From: Porphyromonas sp. COT-239 OH1446
Lineage (GTDB): Bacteria; Bacteroidota; Bacteroidia; Bacteroidales; Porphyromonadaceae
NCBI RefSeq assembly: GCF_000768875.1
Contig: NZ_JRAO01000010.1
Span: forward strand, 216,351-280,350
Length of the DNA: 64,000 bases
Reading direction: 5' to 3'
In this document: one piece after another, positions 25,689 through 35,500 of the stretch
How the letters are laid out: each line of letters opens with the position of its first letter
Numbering within the stretch: position 1 is the first letter of the stretch
Made by a program: the position numbers and the translations under genes
The notes under the pieces: generated by a model
Database searches by the model: none
What the model was told of the DNA's origin: nothing
Seen by the model: only the letters and a program-made list of their open reading frames with translations

Positions 25689-26827
25689 ATGGATGTACGC
25701 GATTATTTTTCGATGGTCTCCGACCCACGTGTTGTGGGTCGTTGCAAGCATAAGTTGAGCGATATTTTGGTTATTGCACTAGCGAGTTATTTGTGTGGAG
25801 GCGAGGATTATGAGTCCATGTGTGGAGGCGAGGACTATGAGTCCATGCATGAACTTTGCTTAGAGCGTGGAGAATCGCTTCGCCCACTGGTTGAATTGCC
25901 TAATGGCTGTCCGAGCGTAGACACGTTCGAGAGAGTGCTCCAACGCATTGAACCTCAGTCTCTCTATGCTTGTCTTCAAGTCTATGGTAAAGAGCTGATT
26001 AGCGACTTAGAAGGTAAGCACATCGCCATTGACGGCAAACGTCTGAGAGGATCTAAGAAGAAAACAGGCAGTACACATATTCTCTCAGCTTGGGTTGATG
26101 AAGTAGGTTTAAGCCTTGCTCAAGAGACTGTTGCCGAGAAACGCAATGAGTTACAAGCCATTCCAGAGGTCTTGGATAGCCTTGATTTATCAGGGGCAGT
26201 TATTAGCATCGATGCTATGGGGACTCAAACCAACATTGCAGAGCAGATTATCCAGTCAGAAGCTGACTACATTCTAAGCCTCAAAGGCAATCAAAAACAT
26301 TTGTATGAGGACGTTCAAGATTGCTTCACAGGACAATATAGGAGTCATAGCTATGAGACCGTAGAGAAAAATCATGGTCGTATTGAGAAGAGGACTTATA
26401 CGACATTACTAGCTTCAGAGGTCTTTGACGGAGGCGAGTATGGTCAATGGCAAGGCTTGAGAAGTTTAATTCAAGTGGAGCGAGAGATTAGTAGTTTAGG
26501 GGGAGAAAACCGAATAGATAAACAGTATTATATCAGTAGTTTACCACCTGAAGAATGTCGCTTAATAGGGCAATACATTCGAGGGCATTGGGGGATTGAG
26601 AATAGACTCCATTGGCATTTGGATGTAACCTTCAGGGAAGATGCCTGCCGTGCTCGTAAGAATTATTCAGCCACCAACCTAAACACGTTGAGAAAGTTTG
26701 CTTTAGCCATTGTCTCTAGTTTGCTTTAGCCATTGTCTCTGGGTACAAAGACAAACTATCCTTGCGTAAGAGGCTGTTCAAAGCCGCTCTCAATATAGAC
26801 TATCTCAAGAAGCTCCTAAAGATTTGA
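25689..26827 (+). pseudogene. ISAs1-family DDE transposase, C-terminus frameshifted
   Basis: The open frame runs from 25689 to 26729 (346 residues). Family features are 'KHKLSDILVIALASYLCGG', 'VELPNGCPSVDTFERVL', 'HIAIDGKRLRGS', 'ISIDAMGTQTNIAEQII', 'YILSLKGNQKHLYEDV' and 'HWGIENRLHWHLDVTFREDA'. Two tandem duplications are visible. A 27-bp one (25794-25820 and 25821-25847, one mismatch) repeats nine residues (GGEDYESMC/H) in frame. A 23-bp one near 26700-26745 repeats TTTGCTTTAGCCATTGTCTC and shifts the frame, ending the protein after 'ALAIVSSLL'. Without the second copy the frame continues as 'ALAIVSGYKDKLSLRKRLF' to the TGA at 26825. Activity is doubtful because both ends of the protein are altered. 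Confidence 0.88.
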
Positions 26828-26840
26828 TGCGGTTGCCCTG
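26823..26840 (-). repeat. Right terminal inverted repeat of the IS
   Basis: On the minus strand this reads CAGGGCAACCGCATCAAA. It overlaps the stop codon of the undisrupted transposase frame (TGA at 26825-26827). Confidence 0.85.
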
Positions 26841-26888
26841 CCTCAAGTACCTGAGTGAAGCGATCTCTTAGTGAGAGGGGAGGGAATG

Positions 26889-26943
26889 AAATACCTTCGC
26901 CAGTGAACAGACCTCAATAGTTTGCTCTCTGGCGAAGGTATTT
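26889..26943. terminator. Terminator downstream of the CoA-transferase gene
   Basis: A 15-bp perfect stem (AAATACCTTCGCCAG / CTGGCGAAGGTATTT) has a 25-nt loop, with TTTTTG beyond it on the plus strand. It lies at the 3' end of the CoA-transferase gene (-) and after the IS. Confidence 0.8.
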
Positions 26944-26965
26944 TTGTTGAAGGCTCTACCCTAGG

Positions 26966-28462
26966 CTACTTCTTGTAGTCAGACCACTTGACCAGGCGCA
27001 TATCTCCGCTGCGTTCGATTTCGCGGTGGAAGGCGAAGCAGGCCTCTAGGCTCTGAGGAGTCTGTCCCTGTACACCTAGCTCCAGGTATTCACGTAGCAG
27101 GGGGCGATAGTCGGGATGCACACAGTTCTCAATGATTTCGTGGGCTCTCTGTCGTGGACACTTGCCTCTTAGGTCAGCCACACCGTACTCGGAGATGATG
27201 ATCTTGACCGAGTGCTCATTGTGGTCTAGGTGCGAAACCATGGGGACGAAGGCACTGATCTTGCCCTCCTTGGCCGTAGAGGGGGTGATGAAGATCGAGA
27301 GGTAACCGCTGCGAGTGAAGTCCCCTGAGCCTCCGAGCCCGTTCATCATGCGCGTCCCGTTGACGTGGGTCGAATTGACGTTGCCGAAGATATCTGCCTC
27401 CAGGGCCGTATTGATGGCGATCACGCCTAGGCGACGGACGATCTCAGGGTTGTTGGAGTACTCCTGGGGGCGGAGCAGTAGCTTGTCTTTGAACTGGTCG
27501 AGATGGGCATAGATATCCTGGATCACAGGGCGGCTCACCGAGAGCGAGCAACCACTGGCGAACTTCACTCGGCCTCGCTTCATCAGTGTGATCACGGCAT
27601 CTTGGATCACCTCCGTATAGACCTCGAAGTCGGGGATGTCCTGGCTGTCGCCTAGGGCTTCGAGTACGGCATTGGCCACGTTGCCCACTCCGCTCTGTAG
27701 GGGGAGAAACTCGGCGGGGATGCGGCCGGCCTTCATCTCCTCGACGAGGAACTTGGTTACGTTTGCCCCGATGGCACGAGTAACGTCGTCCAGAGGTGCG
27801 AAGGCACTCTCGTCGTTGGGCTCGCTCGTGCGCACCACACCGACGATCTTGGCCGGGTCTACCTGTACATAGGGCTTACCTACACGATCCGAGGGCTTAT
27901 AGATGCCGAGAGCCTCACGATGGGGAGGGTCTAGGGGCTCGACAATGTCGTGGATGCCTCGGATTTCCTTGGGGTGGCGATCATTGAGCTCGATGATGAT
28001 CTTGTCTGCTAAGCGGCAAATTGTAGGTAGGATACCTACGCCAGAGGTGGGGACGATCTGCCCGTCCTCGGTAACATCGGCAGCCTCGACGATCGCTACA
28101 TTGACTGGCCCGAAGAATCCGTAGCGCATCTCCTGGGCGAGCATAGAGAGGTGAACGTCGAAGTAAGGAGCTTTGCCTGCATTGATGGATGCACGCATAT
28201 CCTTGTTGGACTGATAGGGGGTGCGGAACTTAACCGCCTCGGCTCTTGCCAGAGCTCCATCGAGGTGAGGCCCTGTGCTAGCCCCTGTAAACATACCGAT
28301 CTTGAACGGACGGCCTGCGGCGTGCTCTGCCTCGGCACGTCGAGCGATTGCCTCGGGGACAACCTTGGGACAGCCAGCGGGGGTGAAGCCGCTGAAGCCT
28401 ACATTGTCATTGTGCTGCACGTATGCGGCAGCCTCTTCTGCAGTGATGAATTTCAATGCCAT
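26966..28462 (-). CDS. Acetyl-CoA hydrolase/transferase family protein, probably succinate CoA-transferase
   Basis: The 498-residue protein belongs to the Cat1/AarC family that moves CoA between succinate and acetate or propionate. Seen are 'DNVGFSGFTPAGCPKVVPEA' at the N-terminus, 'LQSGVGNVANAVLEALG' and 'FEVYTEVIQDAVITLMK', which holds the Glu expected to form the acyl-CoA adduct. Next come 'FGNVNSTHVNGTRMMNGLGG', the glycine-rich 'GSGDFTRSGYLSIF' and 'EYGVADLRGKCPRQRA'. In fermentative Bacteroidales this enzyme completes propionate or acetate formation. It is a single-gene unit. Confidence 0.9.
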   Translation of the reverse strand: MALKFITAEEAAAYVQHNDNVGFSGFTPAGCPKVVPEAIARRAEAEHAAGRPFKIGMFTGASTGPHLDGALARAEAVKFRTPYQSNKDMRASINAGKAPYFDVHLSMLAQEMRYGFFGPVNVAIVEAADVTEDGQIVPTSGVGILPTICRLADKIIIELNDRHPKEIRGIHDIVEPLDPPHREALGIYKPSDRVGKPYVQVDPAKIVGVVRTSEPNDESAFAPLDDVTRAIGANVTKFLVEEMKAGRIPAEFLPLQSGVGNVANAVLEALGDSQDIPDFEVYTEVIQDAVITLMKRGRVKFASGCSLSVSRPVIQDIYAHLDQFKDKLLLRPQEYSNNPEIVRRLGVIAINTALEADIFGNVNSTHVNGTRMMNGLGGSGDFTRSGYLSIFITPSTAKEGKISAFVPMVSHLDHNEHSVKIIISEYGVADLRGKCPRQRAHEIIENCVHPDYRPLLREYLELGVQGQTPQSLEACFAFHREIERSGDMRLVKWSDYKK

Positions 28463-28664
28463 AATGTTGAGCTCTTTGAAAATATAATGTGGATGTTTTT
28501 GAAGTCCTATCTAACGTGCCTCAAAATTACGAATTAACTCTATCATTAGCTAATTATATCTACAAATACTCTCTCGCATGGTGATAAGTGTCGGGGGCAT
28601 CATCTCGGGAGGCTGTCCCTGTGGTGTGTGTGGCCTCGGAAGAGCTCTAGGGCAAGGCTCAAGT

Positions 28665-28848
28665 GCGCTCTTCCTTAGACCTCTATCGAGGCCCTACTTA
28701 GACCTCAATAGAGCTCCTATTTATATCTCTATTGCGATCCTACTTGGGTCTCGGTGGAGCTCCTACTTGAGTCTCTGTTGTGATGCTATTTGGATCTCAG
28801 TTGAAGTCCTACTTAGACCTCTACTGCGATGCTAGATGGTCTCTCACT
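28665..28848 (-). repeat. 23-bp degenerate tandem repeat array, locus 3
   Basis: Eight exactly spaced 23-bp units start at 28665, 28688, 28711, 28734, 28757, 28780, 28803 and 28826. Typical cores are GAGCTCCTACTTGAGTCTC and GAAGTCCTACTTAGACCTC. The orientation is the same as locus 2, opposite to locus 1. The array is non-coding. It is the cleanest example of the family in this window. Confidence 0.9.
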
Positions 28849-28975
28849 CGAGAGGCTACCGAGACTTCACCTGCGCTCCTATCGCCCCCTCAGCTCCGCC
28901 CCACCTCGATCCTCGATGGCAGCCCTCGGCATAGAGCCTCAGCGAGCTGCTCAGGGAGTGGAGAGCGTATGCGAC

Positions 28976-29020
28976 AGCCCCTCCGCCCACAGTCTGCTGT
29001 AGGCTGTGGATGGAGGGGCT
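28976..29020. terminator. Hairpin downstream of the LuxR-type regulator
   Basis: AGCCCCTCC and CCACAG pair with CTGTGG and GGAGGGGCT around an 11-nt loop, with a small internal loop. It lies about 60 bp after the regulator stop. No clear T-tract follows. Confidence 0.5.
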
Positions 29021-29082
29021 AATCGTTAAGGCTGAGGCCCTCGGTCGAGAGAGGGAAGCCCCCGAGGGGGATGCCGCACGCT

Positions 29083-29856
29083 CTAGAGTAGTCGGTGCTC
29101 AGTGGCTACGGCGATAGCCTCGGAGATATTCGCCACATCGAGCTTGACGAAGAGACTCTTGCGATAGCCCTTGACAGAGTCCTCGGACTTGTTGATCTTC
29201 ACCGCTATTTCGCTTACGGATAGACCTTGGTTCGCCAGTCGGATCACGGCCTTTTCGTATTCGCTGAGCTCGATCGTCTCGCTGAGTCGCCACCGTCCGC
29301 TGCTCGGGGTGTATTGCCAGCAGTTCTTGGAGTAGGCCTGTGTGATGTAGGCGGTATGCCGCTGACTGGTGGAGGCGAGGGAGACGATGCAGAGGGCGAG
29401 CCAAATATTTCCCTCCTCGTCGAGCTTGAGCGGGGTGAGCCGGTGGTTGATGAGCATAAGTTCGCTCGTCCCCTCTTTGTAGAGCTGGAAATTGTAGGAG
29501 ATGGTGTAGCTGCAACGCTCCTCAACAGGCTGCCTGCGGAAGAACTCGAAGCCCGCACGATTGACCGCTGTGAGAAAGGCTATATCCTCGCTCGGCACAT
29601 GCTCGTAGTAGAAGGCATAGCCCTCCTGCTGCACCTCCTCGACCCTCTTGCCACAGAGGAAGAGAGGATTGTCCGAGACATAGAGGAAGTTCATCCGATG
29701 GTAGTCGATGATGTAGAGCGACTGGTAGGTGAGCCGAGAGAGGGCGACCACTGAGTCAATATAGGGCTGTAGATCCTGGTAGGCCTCAGGGTTGACCCTC
29801 GGGCGATCCACGCTGTCGGGGTAGAGGCGTGAGGGGATGTTCGCATCAGTCTTCAT
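29083..29856 (-). CDS. LuxR-type helix-turn-helix regulator with PAS-like N-terminus
   Basis: Residues about 195-257 form a LuxR-type DNA-binding domain ('LSEYEKAVIRLANQGLSVSE' then 'INKSEDSVKGYRKSLFVKL'). The N-terminal ~150 residues resemble a PAS-like sensor, with 'YQSLYIIDYHRMNFLYVSDN' and 'EEGNIWLALCIVSLA'. No receiver domain or phospho-acceptor Asp motif is seen, so it is probably a ligand- or redox-sensing one-component regulator, or it acts with partners elsewhere. The gene is divergent from the outer membrane barrel gene at 30028. Two TACCC-N4-GGGTA palindromes lie in the shared promoter region and are its likely targets. Confidence 0.8.
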   Translation of the reverse strand: MKTDANIPSRLYPDSVDRPRVNPEAYQDLQPYIDSVVALSRLTYQSLYIIDYHRMNFLYVSDNPLFLCGKRVEEVQQEGYAFYYEHVPSEDIAFLTAVNRAGFEFFRRQPVEERCSYTISYNFQLYKEGTSELMLINHRLTPLKLDEEGNIWLALCIVSLASTSQRHTAYITQAYSKNCWQYTPSSGRWRLSETIELSEYEKAVIRLANQGLSVSEIAVKINKSEDSVKGYRKSLFVKLDVANISEAIAVATEHRLL

Positions 29857-29909
29857 CGGGAGAATCCTTAGTGGTGATGAAGCAAATATAGTGATTGTTA
29901 GGCATCCGA

Positions 29910-29925
29910 TTACCCGGAAGGGTAA
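29910..29925. promoter_or_regulatory. Palindromic operator candidate 1
   Basis: TTACCCGGAAGGGTAA is a 16-bp inverted repeat (TTACCC-N4-GGGTAA). Its centre lies 39 bp from that of the second copy at 29950. Both are in the regulator/outer membrane protein divergent region. Confidence 0.7.
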
Positions 29926-29949
29926 GAGTTGGCCACTTGGGAGTAGAAT

Positions 29950-29963
29950 TACCCTTTTGGGTA
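29950..29963. promoter_or_regulatory. Palindromic operator candidate 2
   Basis: TACCCTTTTGGGTA has the same half-sites as copy 1. It ends immediately before the TTG (-33) element of the promoter for the outer membrane gene, a position suited to transcriptional control. Confidence 0.7.
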
Positions 29964-29995
29964 TTGCACGCCGCTTGGTGCGCCCAGTACCTTTG
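29964..29995 (+). promoter_or_regulatory. Promoter of the outer membrane barrel gene
   Basis: TTG at 29964-29966, a 21-bp spacer and TACCTTTG at 29988-29995 fit the Bacteroidetes consensus. The ATG at 30028 follows after about 30 nt. Confidence 0.75.
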
Positions 29996-30027
29996 CTGCA
30001 TCAACGAACGTTTAACGGTTAGAGACT

Positions 30028-32349
30028 ATGAAACGAATACTTTCCCTCCCCATCCTCCTCGTTCTCCTATGCAGTACGATCGAGGCTCAAGCGCAGCAGC
30101 GTGTGCGAGGCATCGTGGTCAATCAGCACGGCGAGGGCCTCGAGTTTGTCAATGTTGTGGCCAAGAGGCTCTCCGACTCTACCTTCGTCCGAGGGGCAGT
30201 TACCGATAGCCTGGGAGCTTTTGCCTTCGAGGGCTTGCCCGAGGCCTGTTACCTCTCGCTTAGCTCTGTCGGTTATGAGCAGGCCTCCCATCCTATTTCC
30301 GAGACGATGCGCATTACCCTTAGGGAGGCCGTCGTCGAGCTCAATAGCCTGGTCGTTAAGGCCGATCGCCCACAGATACGCCTTAGGCATGGAGCTCTCG
30401 AGATGAGCGTGCAGGGTACGACCCTGGCCTATCGCTCAGATATTATGGAGGTGCTGGGACAAGTGCCTGGACTGAGGACTTCGCTCGATGGCTCTGTCGG
30501 GCTGATCTCTGGCGGGAGGCTGATGATCTACCTCAATGGTCGGGAGGTGCATGAGGTGAGCGACCTGCGCATGATAGACATCAAGCGTATCAAGAGCCTC
30601 AGCCTAGACAATGCCCCAGGGGCGCGCTATCCCAGCGACGTGCGGGCTGTGCTGCACATCCGCACCGAGCGAGACCTCTCGGCCCTCTCGATACGCCTGA
30701 TGAGCTGGAATCGCTTGGCGCACTTCTTCTCCAGTAGAGGTGAGGCTCATTTGGCTTACAACAAGGGCAAGGCGAATTATTATGCTATGCTCTTCTATGG
30801 TCGTGCCCGCAAGCGTAACACGCAGGATCTAGAAACCCTTATCTCCGAGACAGAGGGCACGGCCCTCGAGGAGCGGCTCACGACAAACCTGGTCATCAAG
30901 CCTGGCGGCAGAGAGGTCAAGCTCATGGGCGGAGCGGACTTCTCGCCTCGATCTAACCTCAGACTGGGGGTTAAGTATGTCTTCGGTCGAGATGTAGAGC
31001 TCTCAGAGCTAAACGATTACTCCAGGTCCTACATAGGCCCTAAGCTTAACGATGAGATCCTCTCCCTGACCCAGGTCGAGGACCCCTCGGCTCTGCACCA
31101 CCTCAACGCCTTCGCCTCATGGGATCTCACCCCTCGGATCAACCTCACCCTCAACGGCGACTACCTCGACAAGTGCCTTGACCGAGATCAGACCTCTAGC
31201 GAGCAGAGCCTCCTGCATCAGACGACGACCCCGATCGTGATCCACTCCAAGAGCCATCGCCGCCTCTGGCAGGGCAATGCTATCCTAGGCTATAGCTTCG
31301 AGGGTGGGCAGGCCCTCGAGCTGGGGATCGAGGCCAACGACATCACAGGCGATAGCCACCAGCTCTATGGCCTCGATCTCAAGCGAGTGAGCGACTACAC
31401 CAACGACGAGCGGGTGTTTGCAGGCTTTGCCTCCTATCGCTTCGCCCTCAAGGGCTGGGACGCTCAGCTTGGGTTGCGCTACGAGCGAGCTCAGAGTGCC
31501 CTGCACAATCGACTCGTCGGGGGGAAGGATCTTGACCGCTCTTGGGGAGACCTCTTCTATGCTGTCAAGCTCTCGGGCAAGCTGGGCAAGACCATGCACA
31601 GCCTTAGCCTCGGCTCGTCCATCCTCCGCCCAACGATGGAGCAGCTGACTAACAATACCTATCGCTCGAATCAGTACCTCATGCAGGAGGGTAACCCGAA
31701 CCTCGTCCCCCAGCGTAACCATAGCTTCGGTTACAATTTGATCTTCTCAAACTATTATTTTGCAGCCAGTTATGCCTTGCATCGAGACCTCATTGCTACC
31801 CACATCCGAGCCAATAGAGAGGTCCCTAGCGGCTATATCTTCGCCCCAGCGAACTACCGACGAGCCTCCTCTCTCGAGCTCGTCGCCAACGCCCGAGAGC
31901 GTTGGGGCTGGTACAGCCTGAGTGCCACAGCGGCCTACCAGTACAACCACATTGAGGGGCTTAGGGAGGGCCTAATGCACCAAACGAAACCCCTATATTA
32001 CCTGCGCCTCAATCATGGCTTCACCCTGCCCCGTGGCTACTACCTCGAGGCTGAGTACAGCTATCAGAGTGCCTCCACGATGAAGATCTACAATCTGGAG
32101 AGGCGGCACGTGATCAATATGTATGCCAACAAGAGCTTCTTCGACGGTCGTCTACAGGTCTCGCTGCGCCTCATGGATCTCCTGCGCACCGGCGGCAGCC
32201 AGCTCTCTACAGCCATCGGAGGGGTAGCCCTCAGGCAGAGTGAGTACAGCGACTCTCGGAGCATTCACCTCAACTTTACCTACCGCTTCAACAAGGAGCG
32301 CAAGTACCGAGGCCGAGATACTGCCTCCGAGGCCATCAATCGTTTATAG
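30028..32349 (+). CDS. Outer membrane beta-barrel protein, TonB-receptor-like
   Basis: The 773-residue protein has a signal peptide ('ILSLPILLVLLCSTIEAQA'). A carboxypeptidase-regulatory-like domain (about residues 25-110) contains 'RGIVVNQHGEGLEFVNVVAK' and 'DSLGAFAFEGL'. A plug-like region follows ('DIMEVLGQVPGLRTSLDGSV', 'IYLNGREVHE', 'IKSLSLDNAPGARYPSDV'), then a large barrel ending 'SIHLNFTYRFNKERKY'. This matches the 'outer membrane beta-barrel family protein' group (PF14905). It is likely to import or bind a substrate whose identity is unknown. No TonB box or SusD partner is visible. The adjacent divergent regulator suggests conditional expression. Confidence 0.85.
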   Translation: MKRILSLPILLVLLCSTIEAQAQQRVRGIVVNQHGEGLEFVNVVAKRLSDSTFVRGAVTDSLGAFAFEGLPEACYLSLSSVGYEQASHPISETMRITLREAVVELNSLVVKADRPQIRLRHGALEMSVQGTTLAYRSDIMEVLGQVPGLRTSLDGSVGLISGGRLMIYLNGREVHEVSDLRMIDIKRIKSLSLDNAPGARYPSDVRAVLHIRTERDLSALSIRLMSWNRLAHFFSSRGEAHLAYNKGKANYYAMLFYGRARKRNTQDLETLISETEGTALEERLTTNLVIKPGGREVKLMGGADFSPRSNLRLGVKYVFGRDVELSELNDYSRSYIGPKLNDEILSLTQVEDPSALHHLNAFASWDLTPRINLTLNGDYLDKCLDRDQTSSEQSLLHQTTTPIVIHSKSHRRLWQGNAILGYSFEGGQALELGIEANDITGDSHQLYGLDLKRVSDYTNDERVFAGFASYRFALKGWDAQLGLRYERAQSALHNRLVGGKDLDRSWGDLFYAVKLSGKLGKTMHSLSLGSSILRPTMEQLTNNTYRSNQYLMQEGNPNLVPQRNHSFGYNLIFSNYYFAASYALHRDLIATHIRANREVPSGYIFAPANYRRASSLELVANARERWGWYSLSATAAYQYNHIEGLREGLMHQTKPLYYLRLNHGFTLPRGYYLEAEYSYQSASTMKIYNLERRHVINMYANKSFFDGRLQVSLRLMDLLRTGGSQLSTAIGGVALRQSEYSDSRSIHLNFTYRFNKERKYRGRDTASEAINRL

Positions 32350-32387
32350 AGGCTGCACTTCGCCGAGGAGAGATCCCTCAACGCAAG

Positions 32388-32440
32388 AGAGGCCGATGCT
32401 TCGAGAGATGCCTAGTGGTTCTCTCGAGGTATCGGCCTCT
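32388..32440 (+). terminator. Terminator after the outer membrane barrel gene
   Basis: AGAGGCCGAT pairs with ATCGGCCTCT, and TCGAGAGA with TCTCTCGA inside it, making a long two-part hairpin. TTGTTCTC follows. Confidence 0.75.
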
Positions 32441-32483
32441 TGTTCTCAGAGCTTTCTCTGCTTGAGGCTGCCCTCCAGAGCTC

Positions 32484-32513
32484 TTACAGATTGAGCAAAA
32501 TAACGTACCTTTG
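32484..32513 (+). promoter_or_regulatory. Promoter upstream of ileS
   Basis: TACCTTTG at 32506-32513 matches the -7 consensus. TTA at 32484-32486 lies 19 bp upstream in place of TTG. The start codon follows after 40 nt. Confidence 0.6.
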
Positions 32514-32553
32514 CAGCGTTTATAATATATTTAAGGAAAGCAGTATCAAAGGT

Positions 32554-35500
32554 ATGAGCCATAAGTTTGCCGAGTATGACCAGTTACGTCTCTCTCTCGC
32601 AGGGGAGGAGATGCTTCAGAGGTGGGAAGAGGAAGGGCTATTCTTACAGAGTCTTCGTGAGCGCAAGGATGCCCCATCATTCGTATTCTACGAGGGACCT
32701 CCCTCTGCCAATGGGATGCCCGGCATTCACCACGTGATGGCTCGCTCGATCAAGGATATTTTCTGTCGCTACAAGACCATGAAGGGCTTCTCAGTCGAGC
32801 GCAAAGCTGGCTGGGATACCCATGGCCTACCCGTAGAGCTGGGCGTAGAGAAGGCCCTCGGGATCACCAAGGAAGACATCGGCAAGACAATCAGTGTAGC
32901 CGAGTATAATGCGGCCTGTCGTCGGGATGTGATGAAGTTTACCCGTGAGTGGGAGGATCTTACCCAAAAGATGGGCTACTGGGTGGACATGCAGCACCCC
33001 TATATCACCTACGACAATCGCTATATCGAGACCCTTTGGTATCTGCTCAAGGAGATCTATGGCAAGGGCTTGCTCTATAAGGGCTACACCATACAGCCCT
33101 ATTCGCCTGCCGCTGGGACGGGGCTCAGTACTCACGAGCTCAATCAGCCTGGTTGCTACCGAGATGTGAAGGATACTACCTGCATCGCCCAGTTCGCCAT
33201 CCGTAAGCCCCTGCCTGAGATGCAGGGCCATGGCGAGGCCTACTTCCTCGCTTGGACGACAACTCCCTGGACGCTTCCTTCCAATACAGCCCTTTGTGTA
33301 GGCCCTGAGATCGAATATGTGGCCGTACGCACCTTCAACCCCTATACTGCTGCCCCCATCACCATCGTTGTGGCTCGGGCCTTGCTCGCTAGCCTTGTGA
33401 GCCTAGAGCTAGAGGGTGCTGAGCATTTGTCCGCCTACAAGCAGGGCGACAAGCATCTGCCCTACCAGATCGTTGGCTCGTGGATGGGTCGAGAGCTCGA
33501 GGGTCTCGAGTATGAGCAATTGATCCCCTGGGTACGTCCTGAGGCAGGGGCTTTCAGAGTGATCCTCGGCGACTTCGTTACTACGGAGGATGGTACAGGT
33601 ATCGTACATATTGCGCCCACCTTCGGAGCAGATGATAACAAGGTCGCTAGACAGAGCGGTGTGCCCGCCCTGCTCGTCAAGGATCGGGAGGGCAATGAGC
33701 GTCCATTGGTCGACCTCTCTGGTCGCCTCTATCGACTCGAGGAGCTAGACCCAGAGTTTGTTTCGACTCAGGTGGATGTCGAGGCCTATATCCCCTACGC
33801 AGGCCGCTATGTCAAGAATGCCTACGACGAAGAGCTCACGGACAAGGACGAGACGCTCGACGTTGCTATCGCCCTCTCGCTCAAGGCTCGAGGGCAAGCC
33901 TTCCGAATCGAGAAGCATACCCATAGCTACCCCCACTGCTGGCGCACGGACAAGCCCGTCCTCTATTACCCACTGGATAGCTGGTTCATCCGTACGACCG
34001 CCTGCAAGGAGCGCATGATCGAGCTTAACCGTACCATCAACTGGAAGCCCGAGAGTACAGGTACTGGTCGCTTCGGCAAGTGGCTAGAGAACCTGCAGGA
34101 CTGGAACCTCTCCCGCAGCCGCTACTGGGGTACTCCGTTGCCGATTTGGCGCACAGAGGACGGTCGAGAGGAGCTCTGTATCGGCTCTGTAGCCGAGCTC
34201 TACGAAGAGATCGAACGCTCTGTACAGGCGGGCTTCATGACTGAGAACCCCATCAAGGACTTCGTCCCAGGGCTATATACTCAGGAGAATTACGACAAGA
34301 TCGATCTGCACCGCCCCTTCGTGGACGAGATCACGCTCGTCTCCCCCTCGGGTGCGCCCATGCATCGTGAGGCCGACCTCATCGACGTGTGGTTCGATTC
34401 GGGAGCTATGCCCTATGCACAGATGCACTATCCGTTCGAGAATAAGGAGCTGGTGGAGAGCGGTCGAGCTTTCCCTGCGGACTTCATAGCCGAGGGGGTA
34501 GACCAGACCCGTGGATGGTTCTTTACCCTGCATGCGATCTCGACGATGATCTCGGATGCTGTCAGCTACAAGGCCGTGATCTCCAATGGTCTCGTTTTGG
34601 ACAAGAATGGCAACAAGATGAGCAAGCGTCTAGGCAATGCCGTAGACCCCTTCGAGACCATCCGTACCTACGGTGCTGATGCTGTACGCTGGTATATGAT
34701 CTCGAACTCATCCCCTTGGGATAACCTCAAGTTCGACATCGAGGGCGTCGAGGAGGTGCGTCGCAAGTTCTTCTCAACCCTCTACAATACCTATCAGTTC
34801 TTCGCCCTGTATGCCAATCTCGATGGCTTCGACCTCGAGGCCGAGCAAGTACCCCTCAGTGAGCGTCCCGAGATCGACCGTTGGATCCTCTCAGCTCTGC
34901 ATTCGCTCATCCAGGAGGTCGATGTCCACTATGCCGACTATGAGCCTACCCGAGCTGCTCGAGCCATTAGCGACTTCGTCAGCGAACAGCTCAGCAACTG
35001 GTATGTACGCCTTTGCCGTCGCCGCTTCTGGGCTGGAGAGATGACTAACGACAAGCTCTCGGCCTATCAAACCCTCTATGCTTCGCTCAAGGCTGTTGCG
35101 CAGCTGATGGCCCCCATCGCCCCCTTCTATGCCGACCAGCTCTATCGTGATCTGCACCCTGGGCTTTCGGGGGCTCAGGGCTCTGTACACCTGAGCCTCA
35201 TGCCAGAGGCCGACGAGGCCTTCATCAACAAGCCTCTCGAGGTGAATATGCAGATGGCTCAGCGCATCTGCTCGATGGTGTTGGCACTCAGACGTAAGGT
35301 GAATATCAAGGTGCGTCAGCCTCTACAGACCCTCATGATCCCTGTGCTGGATGAGGCTCAGCGACTCTCGATCGAGCCTGTTGTCCCCCTCATCCTCAGT
35401 GAGGTCAATCTCAAGGAGCTTCGCTTCGTCGGCGATGGCCAGGGGGCTCTGGTCAAGAGGGTGAAGCTAGACTTCAAACGCCTTGGCCCTCGCTATGGCA

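Larger units (their letters stand above)
25652..26840 (+). mobile_element. ISAs1-family insertion sequence
   Basis: The 1189-bp element is bounded by imperfect 18-bp inverted repeats: left CAGGGCAATCGCATCGAA (25652-25669) and, at 26823-26840, the complement of CAGGGCAACCGCATCAAA, with two mismatches. It holds a single transposase frame. I see no direct target duplication: the 8 bases on the left (CAATGTCT) and right (CCTCAAGT) differ. This fits an old insertion or a rearranged flank. It lies between tkt and the CoA-transferase gene. Confidence 0.88.
28463..29082. other. Intergenic region with repeat array and hairpin
   Basis: About 620 bp without a gene. It holds the 23-bp repeat array at 28665-28848 and a hairpin at 28976-29020. 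Nothing else recognisable is seen. Confidence 0.6.

Noticed and set aside
25644..26848. Target-site duplication of the IS
   Set aside because: The bases flanking the two inverted repeats (CAATGTCT and CCTCAAGT) do not match.
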